Shown here: positions 6,764 through 14,450 of the stretch, piece after piece
How positions within the stretch are numbered: position 1 is the stretch's first letter
Layout: each line of letters opens with the position of its first letter
Assembly (NCBI GenBank): GCA_045637775.1
Contig: JAZUAC010000060.1
Location: forward strand, 1 to 14,453
Reading direction: 5' to 3'
DNA: 14,453 nucleotides
From: UMGS172 sp045637775
GTDB taxonomy: Bacteria > Bacillota > Clostridia > Oscillospirales > Acutalibacteraceae
Position numbers and translations under genes: made by a program
The notes under the pieces: generated by a model
What the model was told of the DNA's origin: nothing
Databases searched by the model: none
Seen by the model: the letters and a program-made list of their open reading frames with translations, nothing else

Positions 6764-7428
6764 TAATCCTCACAGTAGAAATCATTTTCGGGGTCAAAGC
6801 GGGACAACGCCTCTTTAATTTCGGAAAAACCATAGCCCTTTCGCATCAAAGCGGCGATAACCTTATCCCGTTGCTCTTTTTCCCCTATTTTGTTTTTGTA
6901 TTTTCTTTCAATCAAACCAGCTATCGCGTCAATCGGGTCGTATTCAACCTCCTCGGCGGCATCGTCCACCAAATCGGGGTCGATACCCTCCTGCCGCAAC
7001 AGTTGTTTTGCCATTCTGACCGAAACCCTTTTTTCATCTATAATCCTTTGCAACCTGCGTTTGGCGTAAGCCTCATCATTGATATAGCCCAACTCCTCGG
7101 CACGGTTGCAGGCCACTTCACAAGCATACTCGGGAAACGACCTTTTAAGTTTATCAAAAAGCGTCTTTTTTGCACAATCTCCGCGTGACAGATACCACAT
7201 TGCCCTCGACTTGGCACGCTTTATGTGGGATTCCCGCACAAGCTCGGTCAACTGCTCATCGTCAAGCTCCATCCCCGCTTTGAGATGCTTCATCTCGCAA
7301 AGCTCGGAATCCAAGCTCAAATAACCTGCGGCATCCTTCTCGGCACCAAATTCTTTGGGGTCTATCTCGCAATCGAACACTAACCCTACCAAAAACTTTC
7401 GTCTCGGCCTTATTTCAAGTATTTTCAT
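6760..7428 (-). CDS. recX: Regulatory protein RecX
   Basis: RecX binds RecA filaments and modulates their growth and activity. The protein has 222 residues, with three helical repeats of the RecX fold. Recognisable segments are RAMWYLSRGDCAKKTLFDKL (about 75-95), LGYINDEAYAKRRL (about 113-126) and the C-terminal KVIAALMRKGYGFSEIKEAL. The N-terminal ~60 residues form a basic extension, as in other Firmicute RecX proteins. The ATG shares one base with the recA stop (TAATG), so translation is coupled to recA, and the stop overlaps rimO by four bases. Coupling sets a fixed low RecX to RecA ratio, a usual arrangement. Confidence 0.95.
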   Translation of the reverse strand: MKILEIRPRRKFLVGLVFDCEIDPKEFGAEKDAAGYLSLDSELCEMKHLKAGMELDDEQLTELVRESHIKRAKSRAMWYLSRGDCAKKTLFDKLKRSFPEYACEVACNRAEELGYINDEAYAKRRLQRIIDEKRVSVRMAKQLLRQEGIDPDLVDDAAEEVEYDPIDAIAGLIERKYKNKIGEKEQRDKVIAALMRKGYGFSEIKEALSRFDPENDFYCEDY

Positions 7429-8573
7429 TACTCTACATCAACATCAATGTTGATTTTAGACTTTCTCTTGGGCTTTTCGGCCGTTTCTTCGGCACCTGCC
7501 TCGGCGGCCACAGCAGATACTGCGGCATCAATCTCGGCAACCTTGGCTTCGGCGGCCTCTTTAGCCGACTTGCCGACAGTTTGTGACTGTTCTGCAAGCT
7601 TTTCACGAATCTTCTGCTCAATTTCAGCAGCAAGCTCAGGATGCTCTGCCAAATACAGCTTTGCATTATCTCTACCCTGTGCAATCTTTTCATCGTTATA
7701 GGAAATCCATGCACCCGAACGCTTGACGATCTCAAGCTTTATGCCGAGTTCAACAAGCTCACTGGGACGGTGGATACCCTTGCCGTACAAAATATCAAAT
7801 TCGGCCGAACGGAACGGAGGTGCAACCTTGTTCTTTACAACCTTGGCCTCGGTCTTATTGCCGATAACCTCACCGCCTATCTTGATGGCATCTCTGCGGC
7901 GAATATCAAGACGAACCGAAGCATAGAAACGAAGTGCACGACCACCCGTGGTGGTTTCGGCACTGCCGTACATAACGCCTATCTTATCACGCAACTGGTT
8001 GATAAAAATAGCGATACAGTTAGACTTGGAAATAGCACCTGCCAATTTGCGAAGTGCCTGCGACATAAGACGGGCATGAACACCCATGTGAGAGTCGCCC
8101 ATATCACCCTCGATCTCGGCCTTGGGAACAAGAGCCGCAACCGAGTCGACAACAACAACATCCAAAGCTCCCGAACGAACCAAAGCCTCGGTAATTTCCA
8201 AAGCCTGCTCACCTGTGTCGGGCTGGGAAACCAGCATAGAATCAATATCAACACCCAAAGCTGCGGCATAAACGGGGTCAAGTGCGTGCTCAACGGCGAT
8301 AAATGCGACCTCGCCGCCCTTTTTCTGTGCCTCGGCAATAACATGAAGCGCAATGGTGGTTTTACCCGAAGACTCGGGTCCGTAAATCTCAACAATTCTT
8401 CCCTTGGGAAGTCCGCCTATACCAAGTGCGGCATCAAGACCGATAGAACCGGTGGAAATATGCTCAACGTTCATATGAGCATTCTCACCGAGCTTCATAA
8501 TAGTGCCTTTTCCATAGGTTTTTTCAATGTGCTCCAGCGCTGTGGCTAAAGCCTTCTGCTTATCATCTGCCAT
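7428..8573 (-). CDS. recA: Recombinase RecA
   Basis: ATP-dependent strand-exchange protein of homologous recombination and the SOS coprotease. It has 381 residues, longer than the 353 of E. coli because of an Ala/Glu/Lys-rich C-terminal tail ending in acidic residues. Walker A is GPESSGKT (65-72), Walker B ends in VVVVDS (Asp143), and the L2 region with ETTTGGRAL is present. The catalytic glutamate is Glu95 (E. coli Glu96). One oddity stands out: the usual FIDAEHALDP reads FIAVEHALDP here, so Asp to Ala and Ala to Val side by side. AAGGAG lies nine bases before the ATG. The gene is 51 bases behind prmC and overlaps recX by one base. I see no Firmicute LexA box of the GAAC-N4-GTTC type in the upstream gap. 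Confidence 0.99.
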   Translation of the reverse strand: MADDKQKALATALEHIEKTYGKGTIMKLGENAHMNVEHISTGSIGLDAALGIGGLPKGRIVEIYGPESSGKTTIALHVIAEAQKKGGEVAFIAVEHALDPVYAAALGVDIDSMLVSQPDTGEQALEITEALVRSGALDVVVVDSVAALVPKAEIEGDMGDSHMGVHARLMSQALRKLAGAISKSNCIAIFINQLRDKIGVMYGSAETTTGGRALRFYASVRLDIRRRDAIKIGGEVIGNKTEAKVVKNKVAPPFRSAEFDILYGKGIHRPSELVELGIKLEIVKRSGAWISYNDEKIAQGRDNAKLYLAEHPELAAEIEQKIREKLAEQSQTVGKSAKEAAEAKVAEIDAAVSAVAAEAGAEETAEKPKRKSKINIDVDVE

Positions 8574-8600
8574 TTTTCATAACTCCTTTATATGTAGTTA

Positions 8601-8612
8601 AGGATATATCCT
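8601..8612. promoter_or_regulatory. Perfect 12-base palindrome upstream of recA
   Basis: AGGATATATCCT is a perfect palindrome in the 51-base gap between prmC and recA, about 28 bases before the recA ATG. It could be an operator or a chance AT-rich symmetry. It does not match the LexA box known from Bacillus or Clostridium. Function is unknown. Confidence 0.3.
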
Positions 8613-8624
8613 ATCTTTAACAGT

Positions 8625-9434
8625 TTATTTTCGACCGATAACTACACGGTCGTTTTTACCGAGGTCTTTTATACATTTAACCTCTTTATATCCTGCGGTT
8701 TTCAAAATTTCGCAGACCTCGTCACCTTGGTCGAAGCCTATTTCAAAAATGAGATAGCCGCCATCATTCAACGATGTTTTCCATTCCTTTGCTATATGAC
8801 GGTAGAATATTAGTCCGTCTTCACCACCGTCAAGCGCCATAGTAGGTTCGCATTTAACCTCCGGGTCGAGTGTTTTCACAACCTTGGTTTTGATATAAGG
8901 TGGGTTGGAAACTATAATGTCGGCAGTTTTTTCAAAAGGTCTGCCCAAAACATCGTACTGCAAAGCCTTTACCTCAACACCGTTGAGGGCAATGTTTTGT
9001 TTTAAATATTTCAACGCCTCATCGCTTTTTTCAAAAAGCGTAACATCAGCCTTGCCTAATTTCGCAAGCGTTATGCCGATACATCCGCTTCCCGCACAAA
9101 GATCAAAAACCTTATCTCTGTCGGGTTTTATCAAGGGCAATGCCACCTCAACCAGCGTTTCGGTGTCCTGCCTTGGAATAAGCACTCCAGAGCCGACCTT
9201 GAAGGGAAGTCCATAAAACTCCCACTCACCCAATATATACTGCAACGGCTCGTTTTTAAGACGCCGATTCAACATTTCATCAACCTTTTCAAGCTGTTGA
9301 GTTGTTGCCATCGTGTCCCAAACGCATTGTCCCATTGCGGCTTCAGCTATTTGGTTTGCCTCAAATCTTGCCGACTCAAACCCGTTTGATCTTAATGTTT
9401 CGGCGACCTTGAGTATCAGTTGTTCTTTGTTCAT
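8625..9434 (-). CDS. prmC: Peptide chain release factor N5-glutamine methyltransferase
   Basis: PrmC (HemK) methylates the glutamine of the GGQ motif in release factors RF1 and RF2, using SAM. It has 269 residues from the chosen start. The N-terminal helical domain ends in PLQYILGEWEFYG (about 63-75), a PrmC hallmark. IPRQDTE (86-92), motif I DLCAGSGCIGI (111-121) and the catalytic NPPYI (177-181) follow. I chose the ATG at 9434, which overlaps the stop of the DUF1385 gene as ATGA. An in-frame ATG at 9446 adds four residues and is possible; neither has a strong ribosome site. The DUF1385-prmC pair is a familiar Firmicute arrangement, where prfA usually comes next, but here recA follows after 51 bases. 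Confidence 0.95.
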   Translation of the reverse strand: MNKEQLILKVAETLRSNGFESARFEANQIAEAAMGQCVWDTMATTQQLEKVDEMLNRRLKNEPLQYILGEWEFYGLPFKVGSGVLIPRQDTETLVEVALPLIKPDRDKVFDLCAGSGCIGITLAKLGKADVTLFEKSDEALKYLKQNIALNGVEVKALQYDVLGRPFEKTADIIVSNPPYIKTKVVKTLDPEVKCEPTMALDGGEDGLIFYRHIAKEWKTSLNDGGYLIFEIGFDQGDEVCEILKTAGYKEVKCIKDLGKNDRVVIGRK

Positions 9435-10513
9435 TCGCAACAGCATTCCACTTGGTCAGAACCGTCTTCAGGGATGACCTCGTTCACAGCGGCAATAGCA
9501 ATTTCAATCATGCTGTCATCGGGCTCCTTGGTGGTCAAACGCTGAATCCAAAGTCCCGGTGCGGCAATAATGCGGGTCAAAAAATTATCGTGACGTCCGC
9601 AAATTTTGATAAGTTCATAACCAAGACCGCAAACAATAGGTAAAGTAAGTATCTTTATAGGCACCCATATGTAGTTACGGCTAATTATAAAATCGGGCAA
9701 CACCATAACCAACACACTGCTGACGAGTATACCCATTGCCAGCATCAAGAACATAAATGATGTTCCGCATCGAGGATGAAAACGCTTAAAGCCACGCACA
9801 TTTTCAACCGTCAACTCTTTTCCGCTTTCATAGCAGAAAATGGTCTTATGCTCGGCACCGTGGTACATAAACACACGCTTTATATCCTTTTCCAACGAGG
9901 TCAAAGCGATATATCCGACGAAAATCGCCATTTTGATGACACCCTCGATAAGGCCTTTGTACATTTTAAGGTTGTAGGGCACAAGATAGTCGATACCCTT
10001 GAACGCTAACGACGGCAGATACATAAACAATCCTACTGCAAGCAACACGCCCAAAACCGCACCGACAACCATAACGGCGCCAACAAGGACACTTTCCTTC
10101 TTCTCTTCAGGTTTTGCCTTTTCAGGTTCGATTGTTTCTTCGGCTTCAACGGTTTCTGTTTCAACAGCGGATTGGTTTTCGATAACTTCCTCTGCTATGG
10201 TTTCCTGCTCGGAAGTTTCGGATTTTTGTTCCCTTTCGGCAGGTGTTTCTTCCTCCAAATCGGTAAATCCCGAAATATCGGCCGATGACATGAGTGTTTT
10301 GTATCCGATTATCATTGATTCGACAAGGTTTACCATACCTCTTATCAAAGGCCAACCGAAGATACAGCACTTGTCTTTGAGGTGCTTTTCCTTGACCTCG
10401 CTCAAATCAATTGTTCCATCCTTTTTTCTAACGGCCATCATGGTCTTATAAGGGCCTTTCATCATGATACCCTCAATAAGAGCCTGACCGCCTATTGATG
10501 TTTTTTTAGCCAT
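9431..10513 (-). CDS. DUF1385 (YqhQ-like) conserved membrane protein
   Basis: This is a 360-residue member of the DUF1385 family (YqhQ in Bacillus); its molecular function is not known to me. Family segments are SIGGQALIEGIMMKGP (6-21), FGWPLIRGMVNLVESM (52-67), YHGAEHKTIFCYE (217-229) and RFHPRCGTSF (244-253). Hydrophobic segments lie near 142-166, 186-206, 254-274 and 282-302. Between the first block and the first membrane segment is a glutamate-rich, low-complexity insert (about 85-140) likely to be a flexible acidic linker. The conserved His and Cys residues could bind metal, but this is inference. The start is three bases behind the kinase stop and the end overlaps prmC by four bases, so it bridges the two-component genes and prmC in one transcript. 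Confidence 0.9.
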   Translation of the reverse strand: MAKKTSIGGQALIEGIMMKGPYKTMMAVRKKDGTIDLSEVKEKHLKDKCCIFGWPLIRGMVNLVESMIIGYKTLMSSADISGFTDLEEETPAEREQKSETSEQETIAEEVIENQSAVETETVEAEETIEPEKAKPEEKKESVLVGAVMVVGAVLGVLLAVGLFMYLPSLAFKGIDYLVPYNLKMYKGLIEGVIKMAIFVGYIALTSLEKDIKRVFMYHGAEHKTIFCYESGKELTVENVRGFKRFHPRCGTSFMFLMLAMGILVSSVLVMVLPDFIISRNYIWVPIKILTLPIVCGLGYELIKICGRHDNFLTRIIAAPGLWIQRLTTKEPDDSMIEIAIAAVNEVIPEDGSDQVECCCE

Positions 10514-10516
10514 TTG

Positions 10517-11974
10517 TTATCCTTTCTGCTCGGGCGGGAATATAACCTCGGTCACTTCTTCCTGCTCAACCTTAACGGTCGGCAATACTACAGTGACGGT
10601 AGTGCCCTCACCTTCTGTACTTTCCAAGAACAGAAGTCCGTTGTGACTTTTTATAATTTCATCAGCAACGGCAAGACCTATACCTGAGCCTCGCACGTTG
10701 GTGTTTGCCTTAAAGAATTTTTCCTTGACATGGTTAAGGTCTTTTGCGGCGATACCGCATCCCGTATCGCTGATAGTGACACGGATACAACCCTCTTCGT
10801 TAAACGCCGAGACAACAACATGACCGCCCGCCTCGGTGTATTTGACCGCATTATCTATAACATTGATGAAAACCTGCTTGATACGGTCGCGGTCGGCCAT
10901 TATCATTTCGTTTTCTTCGGGTTTTACAAAGGTTAGTGTTATCTTCTGCTGACGGGCAATTTCCGTGTACATATCAACAACCGCGTCAACTATCGACATT
11001 GGGTCATTGAGCGACAAGGTAACCGTCAGCTTACCCGTCTCGATACGCGAGAAGTCGAGTAATTCTTCAACAAGACCCGACAAACGGTCAGCCTCAGAAA
11101 GCATTACATCAACTCCGCGTTTGACTATCTCATCATCCTCACCTATAGACAGTCTTACCGTCTCACCCCAGCCTTTAATGGCAGTCAAGGGGGTTCTTAA
11201 CTCGTGCGATACCGAGGAAATAAAATCGTTTTTTGCTTTTCCGTTATTCTCAAGCTCGGAAGCCATGTAGTTGATGGTGTCGCAAAGCTCGCCTATTTCG
11301 TCATTTTGTTTAACCTCAAGTCGGGTTTTAAGGTCACCTGATGCAATCTTTCTTGCAGTACCTGTAACCTCACGCACGGGACGGACAATAGAACGTATAA
11401 AGTACGCACCGCTAAATATCGAGAATCCGATGACCAAGAGTCCGACTATAATGGCAACCGTGAGAAACAAAGCATAACTCTTTATGACCTCTTCCATAGA
11501 GACCAATACACGGTATATACCGTGAGAGCCATTGCCGAGATCCGGCAAGCGGTTGCTTATGGCAAGCACCTTTTCACCGTTGTCATTCTCGCCATACCAC
11601 CAAGCCTCTTTACCGGTTTTGATTGTTTCATCATAATCGGTGGCAACTTCAGCCACTCCCGGAGATGTGAAACCGTTGGTAGTAACCAGCATATTTCCTG
11701 CATTATCAAACAATTGCACCTCAACCTTATCGCGGTGCTCAAACTTTTGCGCATATGCTCTTGCGGCGGCCGGATAGGTTTTCTCTTCGGTGATAGACAG
11801 CACATTTATATCGCGAACATATTCCGACGAAACATCTATAACCATATCACGGTAATAACCGAACATGAAAATTCCGAAAAAGATCTCACAAATCAGCACA
11901 ACCAAAAAGTCGATAGTCAAAACGTTGAATATCCAACGCCGTGTTATGCTGTGCATTTTTACGTTACTTTCCAC
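10517..11974 (-). CDS. Two-component sensor histidine kinase
   Basis: Membrane-bound sensor kinase of 485 residues, partner of the regulator encoded just upstream. Segments in order from the GTG start: membrane helix 1 (about 18-38), an extracellular sensor region (about 39-165), membrane helix 2 (about 167-193), HAMP (about 195-246), the HisKA box SHELRTPLTAI with phospho-accepting His257, and HATPase_c with the N box NVIDNAVKY (371-379), G1 DTGCGIA (403-409) and G2 GSGIGLA (429-435). I chose GTG at 11974 because GGGGGTGA lies just upstream. The longer ORF to 12076 translates a heptamer repeat as ITFYLLPITYYF and is not believable. The stimulus is unknown. The upstream lipoprotein and the downstream DUF1385 gene may belong to the same pathway. 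Confidence 0.95.
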   Translation of the reverse strand: MESNVKMHSITRRWIFNVLTIDFLVVLICEIFFGIFMFGYYRDMVIDVSSEYVRDINVLSITEEKTYPAAARAYAQKFEHRDKVEVQLFDNAGNMLVTTNGFTSPGVAEVATDYDETIKTGKEAWWYGENDNGEKVLAISNRLPDLGNGSHGIYRVLVSMEEVIKSYALFLTVAIIVGLLVIGFSIFSGAYFIRSIVRPVREVTGTARKIASGDLKTRLEVKQNDEIGELCDTINYMASELENNGKAKNDFISSVSHELRTPLTAIKGWGETVRLSIGEDDEIVKRGVDVMLSEADRLSGLVEELLDFSRIETGKLTVTLSLNDPMSIVDAVVDMYTEIARQQKITLTFVKPEENEMIMADRDRIKQVFINVIDNAVKYTEAGGHVVVSAFNEEGCIRVTISDTGCGIAAKDLNHVKEKFFKANTNVRGSGIGLAVADEIIKSHNGLLFLESTEGEGTTVTVVLPTVKVEQEEVTEVIFPPEQKG

Positions 11975-11978
11975 GATT

Positions 11979-11986
11979 TCACCCCC
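11979..11986 (-). promoter_or_regulatory. Ribosome binding site that fixes the kinase GTG start
   Basis: GGGGGTGA on the minus strand matches the GGAGGTGA core in seven of eight bases and lies four bases before the GTG at 11974 (seven from its G-run). It decides the start in favour of GTG over the in-frame ATG at 11956 and over the longer ORF. Confidence 0.75.
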
Positions 11987-11993
11987 AATCTTG

Positions 11994-12035
11994 AAGTAAT
12001 AAGTAATAGGTAAAAGGTAAAAGGTAATAAGTGAT
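11994..12035. repeat. Six-unit heptamer tandem repeat
   Basis: Six seven-base units follow each other without gaps: AAGTAAT, AAGTAAT, AGGTAAA, AGGTAAA, AGGTAAT, AAGTGAT. The consensus is ARGTAAW. It lies between the response regulator and kinase genes. Heptamer arrays of this type recur in some bacterial genomes, and unit number can vary by slippage. On the minus strand it is open in the kinase frame but lies upstream of the ribosome site. Confidence 0.85.
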
Positions 12036-12086
12036 GTGTCGGCTATACCGGCATTTATAATTTGTGCCAACGGCACATCTCATCTT

Positions 12087-12800
12087 TTATTCTTCGTTTT
12101 GGTTTGTACACCACTTGTATCCCATGCCCCAAACCGTTACAAGATGTTTTGGGTCAGAGGGCTCATCCTCAATCTTCATACGAAGTCGGCGAATATTAAC
12201 GTCAACAATCTTTTCCTCGCCAAAATATGTCTCACCCCAGACACGGGTCAAAATATCGTTTCGGTCCAGCGGAGTATCGGGATTGGTGAAAAGATATTCA
12301 ATAATCTGGAACTCGACCTGTGTCAGCTCAATATCCTTATCATTCTTGGTAAGGGTACGTCTACGCATATTGAGGACAAACTCGCCATGACATATTTCCT
12401 CGGATATTTCCTTGGGCCCTGTGGCAATAAGCTCAATACGGCGGTGAAGCGAATCCACACGGGCGTTAAGCTCGGTGGGGCTAAAAGGCTTAGTGATATA
12501 ATCATCGGCGCCAAGCATAAGACCGCTTACCTTATCCATTTCCTGCGTACGCGCGGTAAGCATAATAATACCCAGTCGGGGCGAACGTTTTCTCAACTCC
12601 TTGCAAAGCGTAAAGCCGTCCATTCCCGGCATAGAAATATCAAGCAATGCAATATCAAAACCGATTTGGTCATTATCGAAAATCCTCAACGCTTCTTCAC
12701 CCGAGCCGGCTTCAACTGTCTCGTAGCCTACACGTTTGAGATTGATAACCTCAAACTCACGGATATTCTGTTCATCCTCAACAATGAGCACTCTTTTCAA
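12087..12800 (-). CDS. OmpR/PhoB-type response regulator
   Basis: DNA-binding response regulator of 237 residues. The receiver domain (1-120) has the acidic pair Glu8-Asp9, phospho-acceptor Asp54 in ALLDISMPG, Thr82 and Lys104. The winged-helix effector domain (about 137-232) ends with DVNIRRLRMKIE and VWGMGYKW, typical of the OmpR family. AAAGGAG lies eight bases before the ATG. It starts 22 bases behind the lipoprotein gene and ends 112 bases before the cognate kinase. Order lipoprotein, regulator, kinase suggests one unit, possibly self-regulated; no repeated operator was recognised. Targets are unknown. Confidence 0.97.
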   Translation of the reverse strand: MKRVLIVEDEQNIREFEVINLKRVGYETVEAGSGEEALRIFDNDQIGFDIALLDISMPGMDGFTLCKELRKRSPRLGIIMLTARTQEMDKVSGLMLGADDYITKPFSPTELNARVDSLHRRIELIATGPKEISEEICHGEFVLNMRRRTLTKNDKDIELTQVEFQIIEYLFTNPDTPLDRNDILTRVWGETYFGEEKIVDVNIRRLRMKIEDEPSDPKHLVTVWGMGYKWCTNQNEE

Positions 12801-12822
12801 TGTTTTTTCTCCTTTTGCTAAA

Positions 12823-14160
12823 CTATTTTTGCATATTATCGGTATTTTCGGGATTTATTACCTTGAAATTCTGCTTCAGATACTCTTCGCCCGGATTTAA
12901 TGCACTATTGCCCATTTTTACAACAAAAACCGTTTCCGAATTGCGGGCAAATTCAGCATAATCGGCAAATTCATCCCTGCCGGGATCCCACGAAGCAAGC
13001 GGTATCGCCTGTATTCTCAAAACCTCTTCACCAACCGCTGCATCTTCGGGTGACCAACGGTAAAATACTCTTTGACGCATTTCCAATCTACGCTCAACGG
13101 CAATATTGTCAACCCAAGCCTCGGGAATATTGAGATAATATCCATCGGTAAAGTTTATTATGGAATGTGCCATAGGCGTAAGTTTTTTACCGTCAAAAGA
13201 GTTCCAAATCGTCATGTAAGCACTGTCTTCATTGAGCTCATTTGAAACGGTAGGCAACTTTTGTGCCAACGGGATATCAATGCATCCGTCGCTGTCAAAA
13301 TCACCGGAACGAACCGACGAAGCGCGAAGAGTGTTGACATTTTCACCTGCCGCTGTATATGGCATTGCGCTTGTTAATGCACCGTCTTTAATGCAAAGCA
13401 CTTCGGTTATCATGCCGGTTGCTTTATCGGCATCGATAAACAAAGCTTGGGTTCCGTCGGTAAACTTAGAAACGGTTGGCTTGTAATACGATGCCACGGT
13501 TCCGTCCAAAGCGCATCCGCTCAAGGCTGAAAAGCCCTTGTCGCCAAGACCCAATAAGGTTGCTTCTGCGGTTTTCTTTTCAATATCGAGCTGAACTGCA
13601 ACTATTTCAAAAATTCCATCCATATCAAAATCACAAACGGAATATACTGAAAAGTCGGCACTTGTGACCTCGCAAAGCTCGCCGGAATCTATGCTGTATA
13701 TCGAAAGCTGCTTATCGGTTGCGGAATAACGGTTCCAGTTGACCATAACCTTTGGAATCTCGCTTTTATCAAGCCTTACAAACTCGATAGACTCAACCGA
13801 TGAACAGTCTACCTGAAGGTCACTTACCGAAACCCACTTTCCGCCTATCCAACGGATGTAATTCAAATGCATGACCGTGGTCTTATCGTCGGTCTCGGTA
13901 CTGTAAAACGAAAAAACCTCATACTTACCGTCGGCGTTTATGTCCTGAGTTATTATAGCTGAACGGTAATTTCCCGAGGAGGGATACACAAGATCCACGT
14001 CGTGTCCGACCGAGGCTTCGAGTGCTTTTTGAATCTCATAAAGCTCGCCCGAGGGCTTGGGCGGAGAAATACCGTCGGCAATGTTCAATCCGGGAACCGA
14101 GCAGGCCGATAGCATAAGACATACAGCAAAACTCAATGCAAACAATCTGTACTTTTTCAC
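12823..14160 (-). CDS. Secreted lipoprotein with DxDxDG (integrin/VCBS-like) repeats
   Basis: The mature product is predicted to be tethered to the outer face of the membrane. The 445-residue protein has a positively charged start (KKYR), a hydrophobic core and the lipobox LSAC, with the lipidated cysteine at 20. Three calcium-binding-like loops are visible: DINADG (about 73-78), DFDMDG (177-182) and DFDSDG (287-292). They are spaced 105-110 residues apart, as in FG-GAP/VCBS beta-propeller-like repeats. No catalytic motif was seen. I chose the GTG at 14160 with AAAGGAG nine bases upstream; an ATG at 14181 would put that ribosome site inside the gene. It is the first gene of the two-component unit, so it could be a ligand-binding accessory of the kinase, but this is inferred from position only. 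Confidence 0.85.
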   Translation of the reverse strand: MKKYRLFALSFAVCLMLSACSVPGLNIADGISPPKPSGELYEIQKALEASVGHDVDLVYPSSGNYRSAIITQDINADGKYEVFSFYSTETDDKTTVMHLNYIRWIGGKWVSVSDLQVDCSSVESIEFVRLDKSEIPKVMVNWNRYSATDKQLSIYSIDSGELCEVTSADFSVYSVCDFDMDGIFEIVAVQLDIEKKTAEATLLGLGDKGFSALSGCALDGTVASYYKPTVSKFTDGTQALFIDADKATGMITEVLCIKDGALTSAMPYTAAGENVNTLRASSVRSGDFDSDGCIDIPLAQKLPTVSNELNEDSAYMTIWNSFDGKKLTPMAHSIINFTDGYYLNIPEAWVDNIAVERRLEMRQRVFYRWSPEDAAVGEEVLRIQAIPLASWDPGRDEFADYAEFARNSETVFVVKMGNSALNPGEEYLKQNFKVINPENTDNMQK

Positions 14161-14169
14161 AATCGCCAA

Positions 14170-14176
14170 CTCCTTT
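14170..14176 (-). promoter_or_regulatory. Ribosome binding site that fixes the lipoprotein GTG start
   Basis: AAAGGAG on the minus strand lies nine bases before the GTG at 14160 and would be coding sequence if the ATG at 14181 were used. It supports the shorter protein with a normal signal peptide. Confidence 0.65.
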
Positions 14177-14236
14177 CTCACTGAGATTTTCCAAATTTAC
14201 ATACTTTGACGCCATTATATATAAATACACAGTGTA

Positions 14237-14245
14237 AGTATACCA
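14237..14245 (-). promoter_or_regulatory. Candidate extended -10 promoter for the lipoprotein/two-component unit
   Basis: TGGTATACT on the minus strand fits an extended -10 element (TGn plus TATACT), about 80 bases before the lipoprotein start; no good -35 is seen. A second candidate -10, a perfect TATAAT, lies at 14219-14214, also without a clear -35. The whole stretch 14200-14300 is very AT-rich. Confidence 0.4.
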
Positions 14246-14336
14246 TAAAACTTTAGTAATTGGTATAGTTTTTTTAAGATTTTTGTAAATTTTTTTGATA
14301 TTTTCAAGGCATATTTTTACCACCCTTTTACACCGA

Positions 14337-14372
14337 CAAAAATAACCCCCCACCAAACCCGAAGTTTGTGGT
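14337..14372 (-). terminator. Possible terminator of a gene upstream of the window
   Basis: On the minus strand an imperfect stem (CCACAAAC against GTTTGGTGG, one bulged base, loop TTCGG, 14372-14350) is followed by a G-run and then TTATTTTTG (14345-14337). This would end transcription entering from the right edge. The stem is short and the T-run is interrupted, so confidence is moderate. Confidence 0.45.
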
Positions 14373-14414
14373 TGGTGAGGGTGGGTTTATATGAAGTGAC
14401 TTGTGACGCTTTAA

Positions 14415-14450
14415 CGATATGTGCGCTTGCGCGATATGATATAATATCCG
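14415..14450. repeat. Candidate intergenic repeat with CGATATG direct repeats around a GCGC hairpin
   Basis: CGATATG occurs at 14415-14421 and again at 14432-14438, around the perfect hairpin GCGC-TT-GCGC (14423-14432), followed by ATATAATATC. The layout resembles another small repeat type found between genes in gut Clostridia, but only one copy is visible and it runs to the window edge. Confidence 0.35.

Noticed and set aside
5972..6766. Plus-strand ORF of 264 codons opposite rimO
   Set aside because: Antisense shadow of rimO with no protein-like signature.
7641..8549. Plus-strand ORF of 302 codons opposite recA
   Set aside because: Antisense shadow of recA, caused by codon bias; no ribosome site or domain.
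11975..12076. N-terminal extension of the sensor kinase by 34 residues
   Set aside because: It reads through the heptamer repeat as ITFYLLPITYYF and through the kinase ribosome site; the GTG at 11974 is better placed before the first membrane helix.
14036..14356. 106-residue minus-strand ORF over the lipoprotein start and its promoter region
   Set aside because: It is out of frame with the lipoprotein, spans the terminator-like and AT-rich promoter segments, and has no ribosome site or recognisable domain.
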